The translations under genes and the position numbers were made by a program. A stretch of DNA of 64,000 nucleotides, taken from Rhizobiales bacterium GAS188 (GTDB lineage: Bacteria > Pseudomonadota > Alphaproteobacteria > Rhizobiales > Beijerinckiaceae). Shown piece after piece: positions 35,645 to 45,430 of the stretch. The notes beneath the pieces are model-generated. The model did not search any database, was not told the origin of the DNA, and saw nothing but the letters and a program-made list of their open reading frames with translations. How positions within the stretch are numbered: position 1 is the first letter of the stretch; each line of letters opens with the position of its first letter. The stretch lies in contig FNSS01000001.1 of assembly GCA_900104855.1 (NCBI GenBank), positions 4,278,001-4,342,000 on the forward strand, in the 5' to 3' direction.

Positions 35645-37159
35645 ATGGCTCGCCCCCGGTTCCTGCTGCTCGCCGCCGCCTTCGCCCTGCTCTCACCCGC
35701 GGTCGGCGCCCAACAGGCGCAGAACGCGCTCACCTGGGGTTTCACCAGCGAGATCGAGACGCTCGATCCCTACGCCACCGCCAAGCGCACGGCGCAGCTC
35801 GTGATCCGCAACGTTCTCGAGACCCTGCTCTATCGCGATCCGGTCTCCGGCGTCGCGAAGCCGCTGCTCGCCACCTCCTGGCGTTGGGTCGATGATCGCA
35901 CGCTCGAATTGTCGCTGCGCAGCGGCGCCACCTTCCAGGACGGCCAGCCCTTCGATGCCGACGACGTGCTGTTCACCGTGGCGCAGGTGAAGCGCAAGGA
36001 TTCGCCTGTCTCCTTCGCCGAGGCCGATTACGGCTACATCAATCACGCCGAAAAGGTCGATGCGATGACGGTGCGGCTGGTGCTGAACGCGCCGACGCCC
36101 TCGGCCGTGGACCGGCTGACCCAGACGCTGTTCATCCTGCCGCATGGCGCCTATGCGACGCTCGGCGCGCAAGCCTTCGGGCGCGCCCCCATTGGCACCG
36201 GCCCCTATCGCGTCGCCGTGTTCGAGGCCGGGCGCAAGCTCGTGCTGACGCGCTATGGCGGCTATCACGCGGCCGATTGGGGCAAGCCGCGTCTCGACAC
36301 CATCTCGGTCATCACCATCCCGGACCCGCAGACGCAGGTGGCCGAGCTGACCCGCGGCCGCGTCGATTTTCTCTGGAACATCAACCCCGATCAGGTGCAG
36401 CAGCTGCAAGGCGCGGCCGGCGTGAAGACGGCCACGGGCGGCTCGACATCCGTCGACTTCCTGTCGCTCGATGCGGCCGGCCGCAGCGGCGCCAATCCGA
36501 TGCAGGACAAGAATGTTCGCCTCGCCATCGCGAGCGCCATCAACCGCCAGGCCCTCAGCCAGGTGCTGCAGGGCGAGGGCAGCGTGGTGATCGACGCCGC
36601 CTGCCACCCGAAGCAATTCGGCTGCTCGGCCGAGGTCGAGAAACACGCCTATGATATCGCGAAGGCCAAGGCGCTGATGAAGCAATCGGGCTATCCGGAC
36701 GGGTTCTCGCTCGATATCGGCGCCTTCACGGATGGCGGGCCGGTCGCCGAGGCGATCGTCGGCGATCTGCGCGAGATCGGCATCAAGGGTCGCGTCGACC
36801 TGCGCGAGACCTCGGCCTGGATCAAGGATTTCTTCGCCGGTCGCATGCAGGCGAGCGTGGTGCCCTGGCCGTCGAGCGGGGTCTATGACGTCGCAGCGCT
36901 CGTGCCGCTGTTCTTCATGGGCCAGCAGGGCGACTATACGCGCGACAAGGAGATCGAGGCCTGGTTCCGCGAGGCCGGCAGCATCGTCGACCCGGCCGAG
37001 CGCCAGCGTCTCTACGCTCTCGGATTCCGCAAGATCGCTCAGGAGGCCGATGTCGTGCCGCTGATGACCACGGTCACCGCCTACGGGTTCCGCGACGGGC
37101 TGGACTTCGTCCCGCCGGCCGACGGCTATCCGCTGATCGCGATGGCCGGCTGGCGCTGA
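35645..37159 (+). CDS. Peptide/nickel-type ABC transporter substrate-binding protein
   Basis: 504 residues, SBP_bac_5 family. Signal peptide MARPRFLLLAAAFALLSPAVGA with cleavage before QQAQN. The family block near residue 60-110 (AKPLLATSWRWVDDRTLELSLRSGATFQDGQPFDADDVLFT) is clear. Binds oligopeptide-like or other solutes in the periplasm for the permeases encoded next. Gap to the peptidase gene is 9 bases and to the permease gene 10 bases. Confidence 0.93.
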   Translation: MARPRFLLLAAAFALLSPAVGAQQAQNALTWGFTSEIETLDPYATAKRTAQLVIRNVLETLLYRDPVSGVAKPLLATSWRWVDDRTLELSLRSGATFQDGQPFDADDVLFTVAQVKRKDSPVSFAEADYGYINHAEKVDAMTVRLVLNAPTPSAVDRLTQTLFILPHGAYATLGAQAFGRAPIGTGPYRVAVFEAGRKLVLTRYGGYHAADWGKPRLDTISVITIPDPQTQVAELTRGRVDFLWNINPDQVQQLQGAAGVKTATGGSTSVDFLSLDAAGRSGANPMQDKNVRLAIASAINRQALSQVLQGEGSVVIDAACHPKQFGCSAEVEKHAYDIAKAKALMKQSGYPDGFSLDIGAFTDGGPVAEAIVGDLREIGIKGRVDLRETSAWIKDFFAGRMQASVVPWPSSGVYDVAALVPLFFMGQQGDYTRDKEIEAWFREAGSIVDPAERQRLYALGFRKIAQEADVVPLMTTVTAYGFRDGLDFVPPADGYPLIAMAGWR

Positions 37160-37169
37160 CGCAGGCGGC

Positions 37170-38084
37170 ATGGCCAGCTTCCTGACGCGCCGGCTGAGCG
37201 AGGCGCTGCTCGTCTGCTTCACGGCTTCGATCGTCGCCTTCGCGCTGGTGCATGTCGGCGACAACCTCTCGACCGCCATCGGCGGGATGGAGGCAACGCC
37301 GCAGGAGCTCGCGCGCATCCGCGCCTATTACGGCTTCGACCGCAGCCTCGTGGCGCAGTATCTCGGCTGGGCCGGGCATGTGCTCAGCGGCGATCTCGGC
37401 ACCTCGTTCTTCTCGCATGAGAACGTCACGGCGATGATCCTCGATCGCGCGCCCGTCACGGTGGCGCTGGCCATCTCCTCGCTGCTGCTGGCGCTGCTGA
37501 TCGGCGTGCCGCTCGGGCTCGCGGCCTCGGTGCGCCGCGGTGCCTGGCCGGACCGGCTCTGTCTCGCGATCGCGACGCTCGCCCAGGCCATGCCGTCCTA
37601 CTGGACCGGGCTGCTGCTCATCCTGCTGTTCGGCGTGCGGCTGCAGCTGCTGCCGATCTCCGGCACCGAGAGCTGGCAGAGCTTCGTGCTGCCGAGCGTC
37701 GCGCTCGCCTGGTTCGTCATGCCGGTGCTGGCGCGGCTCACCCGTGCCGGCATGCTGGAGGTGCTCGGCGCCGACTATATCCGCACGGCGCGCGCCAAGG
37801 GCCTGCCGCCGCGCATGATCTTCGTCAAGCACGCGCTGCGCAACGCCATCCTGCCGGTGGTGTCCGTGGCGATGGTGCAGCTCGGCTATCTGCTGGGCGG
37901 CTCGATCGTGGTCGAGAGCGTGTTCGCGCTGAACGGCGTCGGCCTCCTCGCCTGGAACGCCATCCAGCGCTCGGATTTCCCCGTGGTGCAGGGCATCGTG
38001 ATCATGGTCGCGGCGCTGTTCGTGCTGCTCAATCTTTGCGCCGACCTGATCAACGGCGCGCTCGATCCGCGGCTGCGGCGGTGA
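37170..38084 (+). CDS. ABC transporter permease, DppB/OppB type
   Basis: 304 residues, six hydrophobic segments. The EAA-type coupling loop is ADYIRTARAKGLPPRMIFVKHALRNAILPV. First of two permeases; its TGA overlaps the GTG start of the second. Confidence 0.94.
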   Translation: MASFLTRRLSEALLVCFTASIVAFALVHVGDNLSTAIGGMEATPQELARIRAYYGFDRSLVAQYLGWAGHVLSGDLGTSFFSHENVTAMILDRAPVTVALAISSLLLALLIGVPLGLAASVRRGAWPDRLCLAIATLAQAMPSYWTGLLLILLFGVRLQLLPISGTESWQSFVLPSVALAWFVMPVLARLTRAGMLEVLGADYIRTARAKGLPPRMIFVKHALRNAILPVVSVAMVQLGYLLGGSIVVESVFALNGVGLLAWNAIQRSDFPVVQGIVIMVAALFVLLNLCADLINGALDPRLRR

Positions 38085-38911
38085 GGCGAGTGCGTCCAGC
38101 CCTCGGGCTCGGCCTCGCGCTGCTCGGCCTCATGCTGCTCGCGGCGCTGTTCGCGGCGTCGATCGCGCCGCATGATCCCTATGCGCAGAGCCTGTTGCGG
38201 CGGCTGCGACCGCCGGTATGGGAAGCGCGCGGCACCTGGGACAATCCGTTCGGCACCGACGGTTTCGGCCGCGATACGCTGTCGCGCCTGCTCTATGGGA
38301 CGCGTATCTCGCTCGCTGTCGGTTTCGGCGGGGCGGCGCTCGCCGGCGTGATCGGGGCGAGCCTCGGAATCGCCGCCGGCTATGCAGGGGGGCGGCTCGA
38401 TCGCCTGATCGGCATCATCATCGCGACGCGGCTCGTCCTGCCGGCCCTTTTGGTGGCGCTCGCCGTGCTGCAGATCGCCGGCAGCGGGCTCGGCATCGTC
38501 ATCCTGGTGCTGGGGCTGACATCCTGGGACCGCTACGCCGTGGTGCTGCGCACCGCGACGGCTCAGGTCTGCGTGCAAGGATATGTGCTGCGCGCCCGCG
38601 TGCTCGGCTGTTCGCATCTGCATATCCTGGCGCGCGAGATCTTCCCGAATGTGGCGAGCCTGTTCGCGGTCGTGTTCACCTTCGAGGCGGCCCAATGCAT
38701 CCTCGCCGCCGCGGCGCTCAGCTTCCTCGGCCTCGGCATCCAGGCGCCGGATCCGTCCTGGGGGCTGATGATGGCCGAAGGCCGCCGCTACCTGACCACC
38801 GACCCCTGGCAGATCACGCTTGCTGGCGCCGCGCTCGCGACCCTGGTGCTGGCGATCAACCTCGTCGGCGACGGCGTCCGCGACTGGCTGGCGCCGGAGC
38901 TGCAGAGATGA
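38081..38911 (+). CDS. ABC transporter permease, DppC/OppC type
   Basis: 276 residues from the GTG at 38081, which overlaps the previous stop (GTGA); a GTG three codons later is also possible. N-terminal helix, then the DppC-type signature [11 protein letters not shown]...[21 protein letters not shown] and the coupling loop [21 protein letters not shown]. Forms the membrane channel with the DppB-type partner. Its stop overlaps the ATPase start (ATGA). Confidence 0.93.
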   Translation: MRRVRPALGLGLALLGLMLLAALFAASIAPHDPYAQSLLRRLRPPVWEARGTWDNPFGTDGFGRDTLSRLLYGTRISLAVGFGGAALAGVIGASLGIAAGYAGGRLDRLIGIIIATRLVLPALLVALAVLQIAGSGLGIVILVLGLTSWDRYAVVLRTATAQVCVQGYVLRARVLGCSHLHILAREIFPNVASLFAVVFTFEAAQCILAAAALSFLGLGIQAPDPSWGLMMAEGRRYLTTDPWQITLAGAALATLVLAINLVGDGVRDWLAPELQR

Positions 38912-40770
38912 GCCCGGCCCAGACGAGTGCGGCCGCCATGAGTCCTGGTTCGATGAGTCCTGGTTCGATGAGTCCTGGTTCGATGAGTCCTGGCTCGATG
39001 AGTCCGGCTCTCGACATCGCCGGGCTGCATATCGCCCTGCCGACGCCGGCCGGCCTGTTGCGGGCGGTGCGCGGCGTCGATCTCAGGATCGAGCGCGGCG
39101 AGACGCTCTGCCTGGTGGGCGAGAGCGGCAGCGGCAAGTCGCTCACCGCACTCGCCGCCATGGGATTGCTGCCTGAGGCCGCGATTTGCGAGGCGGCGCG
39201 GCTCGACCTGCTCGGCGAGGCCATGCGGCTCGCCGACGAGCCGCGCTGGCAGGCGCTGCGCGGCGACCGCGTGGCGATGATCTTCCAGGATCCGATGTCG
39301 GCGCTCAATCCGGCCTGGTCGGTGGGCGAGCAGATGGTCGAGGGCATACGCGTGCATCGGCCGGGCCTGTCGCGCCGCATGGCGCTGGGGCGGGCCGCCG
39401 AGCTCCTCGAGATCTGCGGCATCGATCGCCCGGCCTTGCGCCTCGCCCAGCATCCCCATCTGCTTTCGGGCGGCATGCGGCAGCGGGTGGTGATCGCCAT
39501 GGCGCTGATGAGCGAGCCGGCGCTGCTGATCGCCGACGAGCCGACGACGGCGCTCGATGCCACCGTGCAGGCCCAGATCCTTGATCTGCTGGCGCAGCTA
39601 CAGCGGCAGTTCTCGCTGTCCCTGCTGCTGATCACCCATGATCTCGGCCTCGCAGAGCGCTATGCGCGGCGCGTCGCCGTGATGTATGCGGGCGAGATCG
39701 TCGAGACCGGGCCGACGGACGACATCTTCGCCCGTCCGCTGCATCCTTATACGCGGGCGCTGCTCGATTGCCGGCCGGGCGCCGGCCGGCTCGGCGCCAT
39801 CGCCGGCACCGTGCCGAGCCTGGTGGTGCCGCCCGCCGGCTGCGCCTTCCTGGCGCGCTGCGGCTTCGCCTCGGATGCCTGCCGGCAACCGGTGGCGTTG
39901 CGCGTGTATCCTGCGCATCGTGCCGCCCGCTGCGTCTTGCCGCCCGAGGCCTTGCCGGCGCGCCTCCCGACGCCGCCGCTCCGCCACGTCCCGCCCAAGG
40001 GCGCCGACATGGCGGTGGCGCTGCAGGGCGTCGGCGTGCGCTTCGCCTCTCGTATCGGGCTGCTCGGGCCGCGCCATGTCACGCAGGCGCTGCGCGGCAT
40101 TGATCTCAACATCCCGCGTGGCAGCGTTTGCGGCATCGTCGGCGAGAGCGGCAGTGGCAAATCCACCCTGGCGCGCGTCATACTGGGGCTGCAGCCCGGA
40201 GACGGCAGCGTCGCGCTGCTCGACCGCTCGCTGTCGTCCTTCACCCGCCGCACCCTCGCCCGCGTGGTCCAGCCGGTGTTCCAGGATCCGTATTCCTCGC
40301 TGAACCCGCGCCGCCGCATCGGCGCCATCATCCGTTTGCCACTCGACGTGCATGATATCGGCGCCAGGCGGGAGCGCGCCGAAGCGGTGCAGCAGATGAT
40401 GGCGCGCTGCGGGCTTCCGGATCGCCTCGCCGGCGCCTTTCCGGCCGCACTTTCGGGCGGCCAGCGTCAGCGCGTGGCGATCGCGACCGCGCTGATCATG
40501 CGCCCCGATATCGTGGTGTGCGACGAGCCGACGAGCGCCCTCGATGTGTCGGTGCAGGCACAGATCCTGACATTGCTGCGGGAGCTCAGGGTGGAGCTCG
40601 GCCTGACCTATGTGTTCATAAGCCACGACCTCACGGTGGTGCGTTCGCTCGCCGATCAGGTGGTGGTGATGCGCGCCGGCGAGGTGGTGGAGCAGGGCGA
40701 GGCCGATGCCGTGTTCGCGGCCCCGCGGCACCCCTATACGGCAGCGCTGCTGGCGGCGTCCGGCCTGTGA
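38908..40770 (+). CDS. Fused dual-ATPase subunit of a peptide-type ABC importer (DppD-DppF fusion)
   Basis: 620 residues from the ATG at 38908. Two complete ATP-binding cassettes in one chain: the first with Walker A GESGSGKS, signature LLSGGMRQR and Walker B LLIADEPT; the second with [16 protein letters not shown] and VVCDEPT. Between them is the oligopeptide-ABC C-terminal domain with cysteines ([18 protein letters not shown]) that in the family may hold an Fe-S cluster. The N-terminus carries four MSPGS pentapeptides from a 15-base repeat, each with an in-frame ATG, so the start could be any of several. Confidence 0.93.
   Translation: MSPAQTSAAAMSPGSMSPGSMSPGSMSPGSMSPALDIAGLHIALPTPAGLLRAVRGVDLRIERGETLCLVGESGSGKSLTALAAMGLLPEAAICEAARLDLLGEAMRLADEPRWQALRGDRVAMIFQDPMSALNPAWSVGEQMVEGIRVHRPGLSRRMALGRAAELLEICGIDRPALRLAQHPHLLSGGMRQRVVIAMALMSEPALLIADEPTTALDATVQAQILDLLAQLQRQFSLSLLLITHDLGLAERYARRVAVMYAGEIVETGPTDDIFARPLHPYTRALLDCRPGAGRLGAIAGTVPSLVVPPAGCAFLARCGFASDACRQPVALRVYPAHRAARCVLPPEALPARLPTPPLRHVPPKGADMAVALQGVGVRFASRIGLLGPRHVTQALRGIDLNIPRGSVCGIVGESGSGKSTLARVILGLQPGDGSVALLDRSLSSFTRRTLARVVQPVFQDPYSSLNPRRRIGAIIRLPLDVHDIGARRERAEAVQQMMARCGLPDRLAGAFPAALSGGQRQRVAIATALIMRPDIVVCDEPTSALDVSVQAQILTLLRELRVELGLTYVFISHDLTVVRSLADQVVVMRAGEVVEQGEADAVFAAPRHPYTAALLAASGL
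38938..39012 (+). repeat. 15-bp tandem repeat inside the ABC ATPase start region
   Basis: Three identical units ATGAGTCCTGGTTCG, one with a single change (GGCTCG) and a fifth partial unit. In-frame, so changes in copy number would alter only the number of MSPGS repeats and of candidate start codons. Confidence 0.95.
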
Positions 40771-40920
40771 GCCGGCTTGGGCTGCGAGGCGGAATTGCCG
40801 GCCTCGTTGAAAAGGCGTGGCCGCCTCAGAGGGCGATCGCGAGGGACCTGGCGATCGGCGGTGTGCGGATTCGCCTCATCGAGGTGGAGCGCGTGCGATA
40901 TTTCGGCTGACCGTCTTCCC

Positions 40921-41160
40921 TCAATCTCCCGAACGGGAGGTGTCCGCGGCTTCGAGCGTCCGCTGGCGGCGGCCGAGCCAAAGGGCGTTGGCCAGCCAGA
41001 GGGCGGCGACCACGATCGCCGCCAGGGGTGCGGCACGGGATCCAGGGAGCAGCGGCACCGACCAGGCGGCCGCCTGGTCGCCGAGACGATACACGAAGGT
41101 GTCGATGAAGCCTTTCGTCTTGTAGCGGTGAGCAGGCAAGAAGCCGTTGAGGGGAGCCAC
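40921..41160 (-). pseudogene. C-terminal remnant of an NTP/NTP (ATP:ADP-type) transporter-like MFS protein
   Basis: 80 codons with coding sense: RYKTKGFIDTFVYRLGDQAAAW is the conserved segment of ATP:ADP antiporter-like/NTP transporters, followed by the last membrane helix (AAIVVAALWLANALWLG) and a charged tail. The preceding ten or more helices are missing; the ilvE stop lies 14 bases further on. Outside this remnant, 40771-40920 holds nothing recognisable. Confidence 0.65.
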
Positions 41161-41174
41161 TCTTGCGTCCCGCC

Positions 41175-42053
41175 TCAGGCTTGCGGCCTGACCGCCGCCG
41201 CATAATCCTCGATCAGGGTGCGTGAGATATTGGCCGGCGTGAAGCGGTAGGGGCCGATCTCGGCCACGGGGGTTACTTCGGCGCCGGTGCCGCAGATGAA
41301 GCATTCGTTGAAGCTCGACAGCTCCTCGGGCATGATGCGGCGCTCCTGCACCTCCATGCCACGCTGCTTGGCGAGATCGATGACGGTGCGCCGCGTGATG
41401 CCGTCGAGGAAGCAATCGGCGATCGGCGTGTGCAGGGCCCCGTCGCGGGTGAAGAAGACATTGGCGCCGGTGCATTCGGCCACACGGCCTTGCCAGTCGA
41501 GCATCAGGGCGTCCGCATAGCCTTTGCGCTCGGCCTTATGCTTCGAGATGGTGCAGATCATGTAGAGCCCGGCGGCCTTGGAGCGGCAGGGCGCAGTCTG
41601 CGGATCGGGCCTGCGGTATTCGGCGATATCGAGGCGGATGCCCTTCATTCGGGCTTCCGGATCGAACATGCTCGGCCATTCCCAGGTGGCGATGGCGACA
41701 TGGATGGTGGCGTTCTGGGCCGCCACCGCCATCATCTCGCTGCCGCGCCAGGCGACAGGGCGCACGTAGCATTCGGGTTTGCCGTTCGCCTTCACCACCG
41801 CGCGCTTGGCGGCGTCGAGCTCCTCGACCGAATAGGGAACCTCGAAATCGAGGAGCTCGGCCGAGATCTTGAAGCGCTGCGAATGCTCGGTGCATTTGAA
41901 GATCTCGCCGCCATAGGCGCGCTCGCCTTCGAAGACGCAGGAGCCGTAATGCAGCCCATGCGACAATACGTGCAGCTTCGCATCCCGCCAGGGGACGAGC
42001 TTACCGTCGAACCAGATGAAGCCGTCGCGATCGTCGAATGGCAACAAAGCCAT
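41175..42053 (-). CDS. ilvE: Branched-chain amino acid aminotransferase
   Basis: 292 residues, PLP fold-type IV. Interconverts valine, leucine and isoleucine with their 2-oxo acids. The PLP lysine is in PCRSKAAGLYM, and the glutamate-containing cofactor segment is EVQERRIMPEELSSFNECFICGTGAEVTPV. Full length. Divergent from the marR-type gene across a 284-base gap containing a 7-7-7 palindrome. The ilvE/MarR/OmpR arrangement is conserved in several alphaproteobacteria. Confidence 0.95.
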   Translation of the reverse strand: MALLPFDDRDGFIWFDGKLVPWRDAKLHVLSHGLHYGSCVFEGERAYGGEIFKCTEHSQRFKISAELLDFEVPYSVEELDAAKRAVVKANGKPECYVRPVAWRGSEMMAVAAQNATIHVAIATWEWPSMFDPEARMKGIRLDIAEYRRPDPQTAPCRSKAAGLYMICTISKHKAERKGYADALMLDWQGRVAECTGANVFFTRDGALHTPIADCFLDGITRRTVIDLAKQRGMEVQERRIMPEELSSFNECFICGTGAEVTPVAEIGPYRFTPANISRTLIEDYAAAVRPQA

Positions 42054-42180
42054 GTCATCCTCCTGAGGCCCGAAACATGCTGGATTTGCTCAGTTCCGGA
42101 GCGGTTCTGCCGCTTAGTGCGGCACGCTCTGCCTTCCCGTGAGGCGAAAAGGCTTGACCAGTAAGGCCCCAAGGCGGAAA

Positions 42181-42201
42181 TATGTCAACAATGCTGACAT
42201 A
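42181..42201. promoter_or_regulatory. Palindrome TATGTCA-N7-TGACATA, probable MarR operator
   Basis: Perfect 7-base arms separated by ACAATGC, between the divergent ilvE and MarR genes. On the minus strand the right arm reads as TTGACA, so the palindrome could overlap the -35 element of the ilvE promoter. MarR-type regulators commonly bind palindromes of this size near their own gene. Confidence 0.6.
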
Positions 42202-42337
42202 GTGGGCGGATGCCCCCAAGGATGCTAAACACGTATGCTAGAAGGGGGCCGGCCGGCCCGCATGTCGTGTCTGCCACAGGCAAAGCCTGATGGGCCATCA
42301 GCGCGACGACCGCGCGAGCATGAGGAGCGACGCAAGA

Positions 42338-42877
42338 ATGTCGGCGCCGGCGTTGCAAGCGACTGATCCGGTCCGCGAGACCTCGCATGTCCCGCCCCCT
42401 TACGACCTGATCGAGCTGCTGTTCTTCGCCTATCGCGATTTCGTCGGCGAGGCGGATCTGGTGCTCGCCTCCTACGGCTTCGGCCGGGCCCATCACCGCG
42501 TGCTGCATTTCGTCGACCGGCTGCCCGGCCTCACCATCGCCGAGCTCCTCGACATTTTGCGGATCACCAAGCAGAGCCTCAACCGGGTGCTGCGCGACCT
42601 CGTCGAGGCGGGCTTCATCGAGCAGCGGGCCGGCGTGTCCGATCGCCGCCGTCGTCTGTTGGTGACCACCAAGCTCGGCGAGACGCTGGCGCGCGAGCTC
42701 GCCCGCGTGCAGAGTGCCCGCATCGCCAAAGGGCTGACCCAAGCCGGGCTGGCCGAAGCCGGCGACGACACGCGCGAGACGGTGCTGCGCTTCCTCGCCG
42801 GCATGGTCGGAGAGGGCGACCGTGATCATGTGCTTGAGCTCGTGGCGCGCGGGCGCATCAACGGTCCGCATCTGTAG
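42338..42877 (+). CDS. MarR family transcriptional regulator (PetP-like)
   Basis: 179 residues from the ATG at 42338 (MSAPALQATD), which has GAGGAG ten bases upstream; earlier in-frame ATGs at 42290 and 42320 lack it. The winged helix is LTIAELLDILRITKQSLNRVLRDLVEAGFIEQRAGVSDRRRRLLVTT. It precedes an OmpR-type regulator by 61 bases, the same order as petP-petR in Rhodobacter. Ligand unknown. Confidence 0.9.
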   Translation: MSAPALQATDPVRETSHVPPPYDLIELLFFAYRDFVGEADLVLASYGFGRAHHRVLHFVDRLPGLTIAELLDILRITKQSLNRVLRDLVEAGFIEQRAGVSDRRRRLLVTTKLGETLARELARVQSARIAKGLTQAGLAEAGDDTRETVLRFLAGMVGEGDRDHVLELVARGRINGPHL

Positions 42878-42938
42878 AGTCCGGCTGAAAGAGATTACGG
42901 CTGATAGGCCAAAAGAGCCCTGCTGAAAGGCAAAGAGA

Positions 42939-43703
42939 GTGACGAACCCCCTGCCGACGCTCGCCCCGGCCCCGGTTGCTGCCAGACAGGTAGCCCCGAA
43001 GCCCCTCGTCGACCATTCGCCGCATGTGCTCGTCGTCGATGACGACACGCGCATCCGCACCCTGCTGTCGAGCTATCTGTCGCGCGAAGGCTATCGGGTG
43101 ACCACGGCAGCCTCCGCGGAAGCGGCGCGTGCCCAGCTCTCCTCAATCGCCTTCGACGGGCTGATCCTCGACGTGATGATGCCGGGCGAGAGCGGCTTCG
43201 ATCTGGCGCGCGACCTGAAGAAGACGCTCGACACGCCGATCCTGATGCTGACCGCGCGCGCCGAGGCCGAAGATCGCGTCATGGGCCTCGAGATCGGCGC
43301 CGACGATTATCTGCCGAAACCCTTCGACCCGCGCGAATTGCTGTTGCGGCTGACCAATGTGCTCAAGCGCTCGAGCGGCAAGCCAAGCGCCGCGACCGGC
43401 GCGCCCAAGACCGTCCGCTTCGGCGCCTTCAGCTTCAACCTCGAACGCGGCGAATTGCACCGCGACGGCGAGCTCGTCCGCATCACCGATCGCGAGAGGG
43501 AGATGCTGACCTTGCTGGCAGGCTCGCATGGCGCGCCGGTGCCGCGCGAGGCGCTGGCCGGTGGTGGCGACCAGCTCGCGACGGATCGCTCGGTCGATGT
43601 GCAGATGAACCGTCTGCGCCGCAAGATCGAGACGGATCTCACCAACCCGCGTTGGCTGATGACGGTGCGCGGCCAGGGCTACAGGCTGGCGGTCGAGTCA
43701 TGA
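42939..43703 (+). CDS. OmpR-family response regulator (PetR-like)
   Basis: 254 residues from a GTG at 42939, with AAAGG eight bases upstream. Receiver domain: acidic pocket D34-D36, phosphoacceptor D78 (LILDVMMPG), K127 (PKPF). C-terminal winged helix: RITDREREMLTLLAGSHG and the SVDVQMNRLRRKIE recognition region. Its stop overlaps the kinase start (ATGA), so regulator and sensor are coupled. Confidence 0.94.
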   Translation: MTNPLPTLAPAPVAARQVAPKPLVDHSPHVLVVDDDTRIRTLLSSYLSREGYRVTTAASAEAARAQLSSIAFDGLILDVMMPGESGFDLARDLKKTLDTPILMLTARAEAEDRVMGLEIGADDYLPKPFDPRELLLRLTNVLKRSSGKPSAATGAPKTVRFGAFSFNLERGELHRDGELVRITDREREMLTLLAGSHGAPVPREALAGGGDQLATDRSVDVQMNRLRRKIETDLTNPRWLMTVRGQGYRLAVES

Positions 43704-45178
43704 CCTTCCGGTCGGCGTCGTCGAGCGCGATCACGCCGGCCCTGAGACTGGTGCGCGAGAGGGTGCGCGATACCATATCCTTCGCCTCGAGCGCCGCGCA
43801 TGTCCTGATCCTCGATCGCTGGCCGGTTCGCCAGTTGCGCGCCGTCGGCCGGGCGATCAATGACGGCGTGTCCGAGGCGCTCGCCTCGGTCATGCCGAAG
43901 GGCCTCTATGTCCGGGCGCTGGTGATCGTCATCGCGCCGATGATCCTGCTGCAATCGATCCTCGCCTATGTGTTCATGGAGCGGCATTGGCAGACGGTGA
44001 CGGAGCGCCTCTCGGCGGCGCTGTCGCAGGATATCGCGGCGCTCGTCGACCTCAACGAGGCGCTCGGCCCCGGCAAGCGTGATGTGCTGGAGAGGATCGC
44101 GGCCGAGCGGCTGAACCTCGATGTCGAGCTGATGCCGCCCATTCCGCTGCCGCCGCCGGCGCCAAAACCCTTCTTCCAGTTCTTCGACGAGGCGCTCGCC
44201 AAGGAGATCAGGCGCCATATCAGGCGGCCCTATTGGGTCGACACCATCGGGCGCTCGAACCTGATCGAGATCCGCGTGCAGCTCGACGACGCGACCTTGC
44301 GGGTCGTGGCGCATCGCAGCCAGGCCTATGCGTCCAATAGCGGCATTTTCCTCGCCTGGATGGCGGGCTCATCGCTCTTCCTGCTCACCATCGCGGTCTT
44401 GTTCCTGCGCAACCAGATCCGGCCGATCCTGAGCCTTGCGGACGCCGCCGAAAGCTTCGGCAAGGGGCGCGACATCGAGTTCCGGCCGCGCGGCGCTCGC
44501 GAGGTGCGCAAGGCCGGCCATGCCTTCATCGAGATGAAGCGGCGCCTCGAGCGCATGATCGACCAGCGCACCACGATGCTGGCCGGCGTCAGCCACGACC
44601 TGCGCACCGTGCTCACCCGCTTCCGGCTGTCGCTCGAGCTGCTCGGCGAGGCGCCGGAGGTCGAGGAGATGCGCGGCGACGTGAACGAGATGAGCCGCAT
44701 GCTCGAAGGCTATCTCGCCTTTGCGCGCGGCGATGGCGGCGAGCAACCGCAGGCGATCGATGTGCGCGCCCTGCTGGACGCGCTGAAGACGGATGCGGAG
44801 CGCTCGGGCCATCGCGCCGCCTTCTCGATCACCGGCGATCCGGTGGCCGTGGTGCGGCCGCGCTCCTTCAAACGCTGCCTGACCAATCTCGTCTCGAACG
44901 CGGCGCGTTATGCGGAGCGCATCGAGATCGACGCGGTGCATGATGCGCGCGTCCTGACCATCACGGTCGATGATGACGGACCAGGCATCCCGCGCGACCG
45001 GCGCGAGGACGTGTTCAAGCCCTTCTTGCGGCTCGACGAGGCGCGCAATCTCGACACCAGCGGTACCGGGCTCGGCCTGACCATCGCCCGCGACATCGCG
45101 CGCGCCCATGGCGGCGACATCACGCTCTCCGACAGTCCGCTCGGCGGGTTGCGGGCGACCGTCAGGGTGCCGGGCTAG
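43700..45178 (+). CDS. EnvZ-type sensor histidine kinase
   Basis: 492 residues from the ATG at 43700. Membrane helices at about 71-93 and 215-236 bracket a periplasmic domain with a proline-rich stretch (PPIPLPPPAPKP). A HAMP region follows, then the phosphoacceptor H299 in GVSHDLRTVLTRFRL, the N box (TNLVSNAARYAERI) and the G boxes DDDGPGIP and GTGLGLTIARDI. Partner of the adjacent regulator. Stimulus unknown. Confidence 0.94.
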   Translation: MTFRSASSSAITPALRLVRERVRDTISFASSAAHVLILDRWPVRQLRAVGRAINDGVSEALASVMPKGLYVRALVIVIAPMILLQSILAYVFMERHWQTVTERLSAALSQDIAALVDLNEALGPGKRDVLERIAAERLNLDVELMPPIPLPPPAPKPFFQFFDEALAKEIRRHIRRPYWVDTIGRSNLIEIRVQLDDATLRVVAHRSQAYASNSGIFLAWMAGSSLFLLTIAVLFLRNQIRPILSLADAAESFGKGRDIEFRPRGAREVRKAGHAFIEMKRRLERMIDQRTTMLAGVSHDLRTVLTRFRLSLELLGEAPEVEEMRGDVNEMSRMLEGYLAFARGDGGEQPQAIDVRALLDALKTDAERSGHRAAFSITGDPVAVVRPRSFKRCLTNLVSNAARYAERIEIDAVHDARVLTITVDDDGPGIPRDRREDVFKPFLRLDEARNLDTSGTGLGLTIARDIARAHGGDITLSDSPLGGLRATVRVPG

Positions 45179-45191
45179 AGGTGCCTTCTTT

Positions 45192-45359
45192 CGTCATGGC
45201 CGGGCTCGTCCCGGCCATCCACGTCTCGCTACCACTCGTCACGAGGGCGCGTGCCTGAAAGATGCGTCTGTTCAATGGCTTAGCTCCCGAGTGGGACGAT
45301 CCTTAGCAGACGCTGGCTCAAGGAAGGCGTGGGTGGCCGGGCCAAGCCCGGTCATGACG
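45192..45359. repeat. Palindromic element, family C: inverted pair around a 104-base centre
   Basis: Left arm 45192-45223 (starting CGTCATGGCCGGGCTCGTCC) and right arm 45328-45359 (ending AAGCCCGGTCATGACG) are close complements, and each also contains a short internal palindrome. The GTCATGGCCGGGCTTGTCCC type is a familiar dispersed repeat in Bradyrhizobium-related genomes. It lies between the kinase and the radical SAM gene. Confidence 0.8.
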
Positions 45360-45430
45360 AGACCGTGACTCAGAATGGGAAATGCCGCCTTCTGGGAACG
45401 CCGCTTGAAATTCGCCACATGATCGCTTAT

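Noticed and set aside
40777-41205. 142-codon plus-strand frame between the ABC operon and ilvE
   Set aside because: Arginine/glycine-rich shadow; the minus strand carries the recognisable transporter remnant.
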